Origin: Platycnemis pennipes
Taxonomy: Eukaryota > Arthropoda > Insecta > Odonata > Platycnemididae
Length of the DNA stretch: 64,000 nt
Direction of reading: 5' to 3'
Assembly: GCA_933228895.1 (NCBI GenBank)
Contig: OW121855.1
Location: 29,774,698 to 29,838,697, forward strand
A model generated the notes under the pieces. That model was not told the origin of the DNA and ran no database searches. It saw only the letters and a program-made list of their open reading frames with translations. This document shows, one piece after another, positions 57,692 to 64,000 of this stretch. The position numbers and the translations under genes are program-made. Each line of letters opens with the position of its first letter. The first letter of the stretch is position 1.

Positions 57692-58159
57692 ATGATTTCC
57701 TTACTGGCGTACGAGAAAAACGAAAGTAATAATGTCGACCTTAATCGATATCCCCGCAACACAACTTCCATTATCATGCAATGTAATTCGGTACACACTG
57801 AATTGCAAACGGAACAATCGCTATTAGGAAAAGCCACCTAGATAACTTGCGACAGAGAAAGGAATTTTTCGGAAAACGGATGAAGGCAGGGAAGAAACTC
57901 ATAATTTACTACTCAGGCTTTCCAGAATAAATTTCATCTCGTATTAGTTATCGTATTGACTCTTCTCAGTGACATATTTCGAAGGAACGATAACGTGTGA
58001 TATTGTAATTCACACTTCGTCTCGTTGCACATGCACATGCTGCTTAGTAACTGAAATTACCTCTCATCGATAATTCGCCAAATTAGGAGTACCATACCAT
58101 ACTCAGCTGCTCCGGCTCGGTAATCATCACATCTACGATCCATTTCATTCTGGTATTAT
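57692..58159. other. Intergenic, no supported gene
   Basis: AT-rich; nothing recognisable. Confidence 0.5.
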
Positions 58160-58915
58160 CTATCAGCAGCCTTCATTCTCACATCTTCATTGCAAGATTT
58201 ATTTTCTAATTTAAAGGCATAAAGCTTTGTCGCCGCAGCCACGACCTCCAAACATCGCTGTATTCAGCCATTCTCTTCAGTTCATCATACGAGCTGCATC
58301 CCATTTCCATCACAATAACATTTAAATAGGAAGTTTTTGGTCACCCTCTCATCTTGTTTCCAAGAATTTTGCCTTCAAAAATATTTTGTATGAAGGTGTC
58401 ATGCCGTGGTAGGTGTCCTACGAGCTTGACTTCCCTTGCCTTATTATTTTTCAACAGTTCTGTTTCTGTATGAACTTGATTTAACACTTGCGTACTTTTC
58501 TTTCTATCGGTCTATTTAGTTCATGATACTCTCCTCCAAAACCACATTTCAGCAGCTTCAAGTTTGGTGGTTTCAATATTTCCTGGTGTCCATGTCTCAC
58601 ATCCAAATGTTATCCCTACAATACTTTTCAAAAATTTCTTCTCAGTCCCAATATTAATACTGCTATTTACCAAGAGACCTTTCTTTGTTTGGAAGGCTTT
58701 CTTTGCTTACGTTATTATTCTCTTGACCTCTGAGGAGCCGCTGTTATCTTTTAGTAATATACTACCTAAGTAGCAGAACTCCTTAACTTACTCTATCTTC
58801 ACTCCCCTTATGCATATGTTTGTAATTTTTCAACTTTCCTTCTTTTTTTTACCCCATGATTTTAGTTTTCTTAATGTATATTTCAACCTTAAGCTTTTAG
58901 AAACTGTTTTTCAGG
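58160..58915 (-). pseudogene. RTE-like LINE reverse transcriptase, heavily decayed
   Basis: Minus-strand frames read VKEFCYLGSILLKDNSGSS, EVKRIIT, AKKAFQTKKGLLVNSSINI, EKKFLKSIVGITFGCETWTP, and LEAAEMWFWRR with stops between. This is the FxYLGS ... IKxRIxxAKxAFxxKKxLL ... KTxVxSVxxYGCETWT ... FExWxxRR order of RTE-type LINEs. The C-terminal half beyond about 58520 is almost unreadable. At least three stops or shifts break it. It is older than the copies at 17.7 and 21.5 kb. Confidence 0.75.
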
Positions 58916-59424
58916 ATATGAAGCAGAAAATTACGTATCAAAATTAATTTCCGTGCAATAATACTGGGTTTTAGAATTAAAAAATCATACTTTTTAATGC
59001 TTTCATTTTTGTGATATTGAAGATGGAGCATGAAATTGATACCATCAAACAGAATATTGTAATTACAAATACTGCAGCGCTATGAGGGAAATGATCTCCA
59101 TCTCAACTCCTAAGGGGAGATTGTCCTTCAAAACCTACCGAAACTGACAGAACACAGTTATAACAAACTATGTATTTGGTGATCGGGTTGCAAGGATAAA
59201 TACATATCATTATCATTTCGTCTATAACACACATATCTATCACACATTGAGAATTAAACATATCTATCTATAGTCTATATCACACATTGAAAATTAAAGT
59301 ACAAATGTACTTACGTAAGTTATTTTATCATAAGCGCGAGGCAGTTCTTGAATTCTATCGTGTTTCATTACCAACTGAGGTGTGGGTTGCAATTACAATT
59401 AATAACATATACTCATGATAATCT
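58916..59424. other. Intergenic with a short local duplication
   Basis: TATCACACATTGARAATTAAA occurs twice within 65 bp (about 59238 and 59280). AT-rich otherwise. Confidence 0.5.
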
Positions 59425-59530
59425 CCTTCAGCCAGCAATCCTGAGATTGGATTGACGAAGCTCTCAATTCTCCTACCAGCTAATCTCTTCGTATTTACGG
59501 ATTTCTTCCCTCACGCTTCATATAAAATGA
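59425..59530 (-). mobile_element. RTE-like LINE 3' terminal fragment
   Basis: CAGCAATCCTGAGATTGGAT, then GACGAAGCTCTCAATTCTCC, and CAGCTAATCTCTTCGTATTTAC match the 3' end at 17.69 kb position by position with scattered changes. Minus strand, about 100 bp. Confidence 0.7.
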
Positions 59531-61114
59531 ATATCGTACATAAAAGTCGATAGATAGCATTCTTCGACGCCCCTCATATCGAATTTCAATAAAACATATC
59601 GCAGTAAATACTCTGAATCGACGCACAGCCGCACGGATGGCTGATATTCCACATGTAAAACAGGAAAAAAAGCAAAGTTGACATCGCTATGGATGGAGCA
59701 TTTCTAGAGAGCCTGACACCGCGACGACGCGGCTATGGGAAAACGTTCGACGCTCAAGTCAACAGTCGGTGACACCTTACGGATTATGGTGGCGGACGAG
59801 ATGACGGACGTTCGAAAGTCCGTCATTTGTTTCCGACATTCCGGAGCGTGCCGAGGAAGGGCCGAGGGATCGCGAGCTCGGTCCGATTTATTGTCATGTG
59901 GAGGCGACTCCTGGTATACCGGACATCAGGCGGAGAGTCGAACGAAGGTATGGCGAGAGGAGAATATAGTACTTCCTCCCAACTTTGAGGAGAGGGATGT
60001 TCAACCTCCCTGGGGGTGAAGACTTACTCCCGAGCGTACCTCATTGGCTCCTCGATCGCGCTCGGAGTTGGGGACGGGCTGTGGAGGTGGAATCCAGATG
60101 AAAAATGGCACGCCGATATGTCGATATGTCACTTCCAACGTAGCGCTTGTTTCCGAAGCAATTCTGGTGACGCTGCAATCCGAGTCGACGATTATCGATG
60201 CATCGAAAATCGATCAACGACCGCCATTTTCGCTCGGTGGATCTACTGTGGGGGAATCAATCACTCGCCACAAAGGGGAGTCTCCATTTAAAACTTCCAA
60301 CATGGGGCAGGTACCACCCTTTTCACTAACACAACTGGCTGAGCATAAGAAATAGCCCATTGCGGCATGAATTATGGAAAGCAATGAAAACAGTGAAGGA
60401 GCATCACGTGCAATTGACCTGCCATAAATAAATTTAATCGTTTGCCTACAATTTCTATTTCTCAAAAATGTACGCAATCCCTACTTAAACTGGCACGGCA
60501 AAATGCTGAAATGAATATTTAATTCCCCATTTATATGCTACAGTGATTAAATGTCACAATTAGCAATGTTTTTCTCAAAAAGACATGAAATAAGAGATTA
60601 CAACACAAGGCTCATGTATAATGAATATTAAATAGCTTTTATCTCAACGGTCCACGCTATAGGTACACACGTCGAAAAAAAACTTTTACATCATGTACCA
60701 ATGTATAAATACACACGTAAAATATTTAATGCTTCCCTGACTTGAATACACATTGTTAAGTGCAACTACCATATAAAATCAATTACCAAACTTGGCTTCC
60801 GCTCCGCAGGAAGATGCAGTAGGTACACACTGGTGAATTAATAAAATTCTATAAAAATATCATAAATACGACTGCCAGCGAGAATAAAGTAACTTTACCA
60901 AAATTATTTTCTTCAGTGCTCCAACGATTAGCGGCAATTGATACGGAATAATTGCTAATGTTTTTAAGCAACTGTATGCCTCTTTCACGTGATTCTCTTC
61001 TTTATCTCTCCATACTTATGACCTCACATTATAGCATAGTGTAGTATAGCCGGTTATAATCATCTTATCCCCTCCTTCCCTCTGATAAGAAAATATCTTT
61101 GACCCCTATTTCGA
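59531..61114. other. Intergenic, GC-rich patch at 59.7-60.3 kb
   Basis: Several overlapping plus-strand frames of 91-103 codons in the GC-rich patch are not recognisable and use near-random codons. The interval 60480-61100 is AT-rich and empty. Confidence 0.45.
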
Positions 61115-61606
61115 TAGTCTATTCAGTGAATTAAATTGAGAATCATTATCAGATCGCAGGTTGAAATTTAGACAATCTCTTGAACAAATTCCAAGAATAT
61201 ATTTTCAGTGATGATGTTAAAAATATTTTGCGAACCCCAACTGACTAAGGTATACTGGACCATAATCACCAAATTAGAGAAATTGACTGCCGAACTGTCA
61301 GATTCAAAATGTCCTTTTTTCCTCGTACAATTAGAGATATGAATAGCAGTAAATTTATCCAATACGAGTGTATCAATGGATAGCATAGGTAGTTACATGT
61401 TGGTATAAGGACTAGAAGATAACCCAACTAACCGCATGTTTTTAAATGCTTGCTTTGCTATTTTTATCTTTTTTTAAATTAAAGATTAGACAATTTATTA
61501 TTACTAATCCTTTTTCATGCATGATGCGTAGTGCATGCTTGGTGAGAATTCACCCCCTGCCACACACCTTAATGGTGGGTTGCAGGGTATTATGCAGATG
61601 TAGATG
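61115..61606 (+). mobile_element. LINE-A 3' end, truncated
   Basis: Starts at AGTCTATTCAGTGAATTAAA, the same truncation point as the copy at 44.18 kb. The polymerase end is broken by a 2-base loss in the LRLNLLNK region and by stops. The untranslated region and stem-loop (CCCCCTGCCACACACCTTAA / TGGTGGGTTGCAGGGTATT) and tail are present. Confidence 0.85.
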
Positions 61607-64000
61607 AAAGCTTTTATTCCTTCGACTATCTCAGCTCCAATACCCACTTCACCCCTGCCAAACTTCTTTTACTGCAATCAGCTCTAGCTTATGTCTTCAT
61701 ACTGAACAAAGACAAACTTCGATGAAGTAACGCATAAGGAAAGATCAATGACTAACTGAACAAACACGCTTGCCAATTCCATACGCTAGGTATATAAGTT
61801 CTCTTTAGTAAGTTAACGTTTTATTTTTTGTACCGGGAACTATAATTTAAATTTTAATTGCCTTAATTTAATTAATTTAAATATTAAACTTTAATTAATT
61901 TAAAAGTTACTTAGCCGCAAGAGAAACGCGTTAAATGGTCGAAGTCATCGTTGCCGCGTTTTGCGAATGAAGAATGACCAAAGAAAATTTCCGAGTGTGT
62001 GCAACATTCTCTTATGATTCTTATGTACTACATCCATGGCATGCGCGTTTCTTGAGAATGAATACGAGCCTTTTTAAGAGGTTGGAGAGGCTCCTAATAA
62101 GTGAGGTTAAAAGAGAAAAGAAAATGGCACCCCGCGTTAAAGGATATATGACAGGAAAATACTCGAGCGAGCCATAGGGCGAACTCACAACAAATTGGCA
62201 ATACAGCGCGGTGAATAATAGAAGTGAGGACGCACGACCTTTGACCCAAATGAATTGCCTTTTGTCATTTCGTGAGAAAAATAACACCCGGGCAGAAAGG
62301 ACTGTTGACAAAATATCCTCGGAATGAGCTGGCTTTGAAAGTGTGGTCTCTAAGACGTCTTGGGACTATAGTCAGGGGTGAGGGGTTAAACCCCATGAGG
62401 GTGCCGAGTTAAATCCTCTGGGGAGCCGTCACATCATTCCCCCAGGGTTTCTCGATTGGAGGGAGCCACGACTCTAGGGATGCTGGGAAAGAGGAGGGGG
62501 GGAGGCATAAGTCTCCGGGAGGCGAAGGGGATGGATGGAGGCAAATTGGGGCGGATATATCGTGAGGGGGCGGGAGTAGCCCCGAAGGTGGTGGGGGGGT
62601 AGGAATATCGCAATACATCAAAGTGGCAAGGGGTTGAGCTGGGGGAAGTGGTTGAAGGGCTACAGCGGGTTCCTGCGGGGAGGGAAGCGTAATGTGTTAG
62701 GGGGAGGTTCGTGGGGGCCCTGCCTCCTCGACAGAGGGAACTGCTGCCAAAACTCTCCTCGGGAGAGGGTGGGAACGCTCACAAAATCCGAGGAGTCGGT
62801 TTGCGGGCGGAGGAGACCCAATCCTCAGAAATCCACCACGTCTCCAGGACCCATGGGAGCAAACATATCAATCCTGGACAGAGATCTCTGGCGAGCAGCA
62901 CTCGAGATGGCGTGCGACGCCGCCGTTCTGGACCGAAGTCCCGATAACTGCGAAGGGACGAAGTTTGATCTTTGGCGGCGTGGGACCTCAATTTGTTTCA
63001 TCTACTTCCCTCCCAGAAGTCGTGCGATCGACTCAGATCTTCCTGCATCTTAAATATTTAGCCAAGAAAGAGTAATGAGAGAAGAATAACAAGGTGATTC
63101 GATAAACACCGCGGACTAGCTACAACAAAGTTTTCGAGCGTCGTAAAGTTGACAATAGTACCCACACTCGGTGCTATTTTAAGCATACCTTGAAACGTGG
63201 TGGTCAAATAAAAATAGTCGTCGTGGGTGGGATACATGAACGAGAAGAATGGCAGAGGAAGTCTTGCTTTCAATACATGGATCAAATTTTGGAGGACATA
63301 AAAATGGGTTTCAAAGACATAAATACGAAGTGGTCAGCTAATATGAGAACCAAGCAGACATCGATGATGGACAATTTATAAATAAATCTCGCAAGAAAAA
63401 TAATCTTTGAGCCACCTAATGCTAGCAATCTCCATTTCGTGCGCATATAAATGTATTATGAGAAAACTGAGACGCAATTACACCAAATAAAGGCAGAAAA
63501 TTAGATTTATTTCTCATTTTTACACACTAAAATTACACACCACCCTCAGTAAAGAATGATTTAGACGTGAAAAATCACGAGATCGAAAAACACCGCAGAT
63601 CATTAAAACCACCGAGAATCAAACGGGGATTCAGACACCCAAGACTTCAGAATCCCAAGGGGATTCATGAGAGAGAGAGAGAGAAACAGATAGTGAAGCA
63701 GAAAAGCTACAACGCTTCCCGGAATCACTCGCAGCGTGTATCTCAGCCTCCCGGTGAGAATCAAGCATTGTGAGGACTCACAGGAGTTTCCAGAAGACCT
63801 TCTTGTGATGGATCCCAGATTTCGGGCGTTCATTTCGCCCGGTTGACTCCGATGGAGTGGTTCCCCCGCAGCGGAGGATAATGGCAATTCGACAGGGAAA
63901 CCAGCCGTCTTCAAGAGATTGAATGGGGGGAGGCATTTGCGTCCCAAGCTTGGTGGAATGAGAGGCAGATTTAACAGGGCGAAGTCATTTTCCCGCGACC
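61607..64000. other. Intergenic, G-rich patch at 62.4-63.05 kb
   Basis: A 139-codon plus-strand frame (62634-63053) and overlapping frames on both strands lie in a G-rich patch; none has a recognisable domain. The interval 63060-63560 is AT-rich. A (GA)n tract is at 63669-63682. The window ends inside unremarkable sequence. Confidence 0.45.

Noticed and set aside
59735..60291. Two adjacent plus-strand frames overlapping by 4 bases, like a bacterial operon
   Set aside because: The second one starts at a GTG. The rest of the window is clearly a eukaryotic transposon landscape, and neither product is recognisable.
62634..63053. 139-codon frame in a G-rich patch
   Set aside because: Overlaps other frames on both strands, no recognisable domain and low-complexity G-rich context.

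Overview
This window looks like non-coding, repeat-rich DNA from a large animal genome, most likely an arthropod and probably an insect. There is no operon structure. No open frame exceeds about 180 codons, and the only recognisable protein-coding similarity is to the C-terminal ends of retrotransposon polymerases. I found no convincing host gene, exon, rRNA, functional tRNA gene or CRISPR array. The arthropod assignment is an inference from transposon style (CR1/L2-like, RTE-like and I/jockey-like LINEs, Penelope-like foldback inserts with a hammerhead motif, hAT MITEs, tRNA-derived SINEs). The species cannot be named from the sequence.

The window is dominated by about sixteen 5'-truncated copies of one LINE family, here LINE-A (CR1/L2-like). 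All share a 3' end with a stem-loop (CCCTGCCAC ... GTGGCTTGCAGGG) followed by a short GTAGAT-type tail. They lie near 3.5, 4.2, 8.5, 22.0, 30.0, 36.6, 37.9, 38.8, 41.9, 42.6, 44.0, 44.2, 45.9, 47.4 (two nested) and 61.1 kb. Six or more fragments of an RTE-like LINE, all on the minus strand, lie near 17.7, 21.4, 23.9, 38.4, 58.2 and 59.4 kb. A third LINE type (LINE-C) is seen only as plus-strand C-terminal fragments near 12.3, 24.2, 25.1, 32.7, 36.3 and 38.0 kb. One I/jockey-like RNase H tail sits at 45.6-46.4 kb. Several older LINEs are split by younger insertions, giving clear nesting at 21.4-22.4, 32.7-33.1, 36.3-37.2, 45.6-46.4 and 47.4-47.6 kb.

DNA-transposon derivatives include a 530-550 bp MITE-like repeat in four copies (0.1, 10.4, 48.9 and 52.5 kb) that carries two CCAAT boxes and a CRE palindrome. 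There are three hAT-type MITEs with 8-bp target duplications (25.7, 33.3, 47.8 kb), a 541-bp TA-flanked element with long inverted ends (57.1 kb) and a pogo-like end (39.7 kb). tRNA-derived SINEs are seen near 4.6, 51.7 and 54.8 kb and probably 14.3 kb.

The most interesting items are three foldback inserts at 31.75, 32.82 and 54.18 kb with target duplications of 8, about 11 and 12 bp. The 54-kb one carries a nearly complete minimal hammerhead ribozyme motif on the minus strand, and the other two carry decayed versions. The two longer ones end in a tail of 30-odd bp beyond the inverted arms. This matches what is known of Penelope-like retroelements. The remaining sequence is AT-rich intergenic DNA with scattered GC-rich patches (near 6.2-8.2, 26.8-27.3, 30.8-31.5, 34.0-34.6, 55.2-55.4, 59.7-60.3 and 62.4-63.0 kb) in which no gene could be supported.
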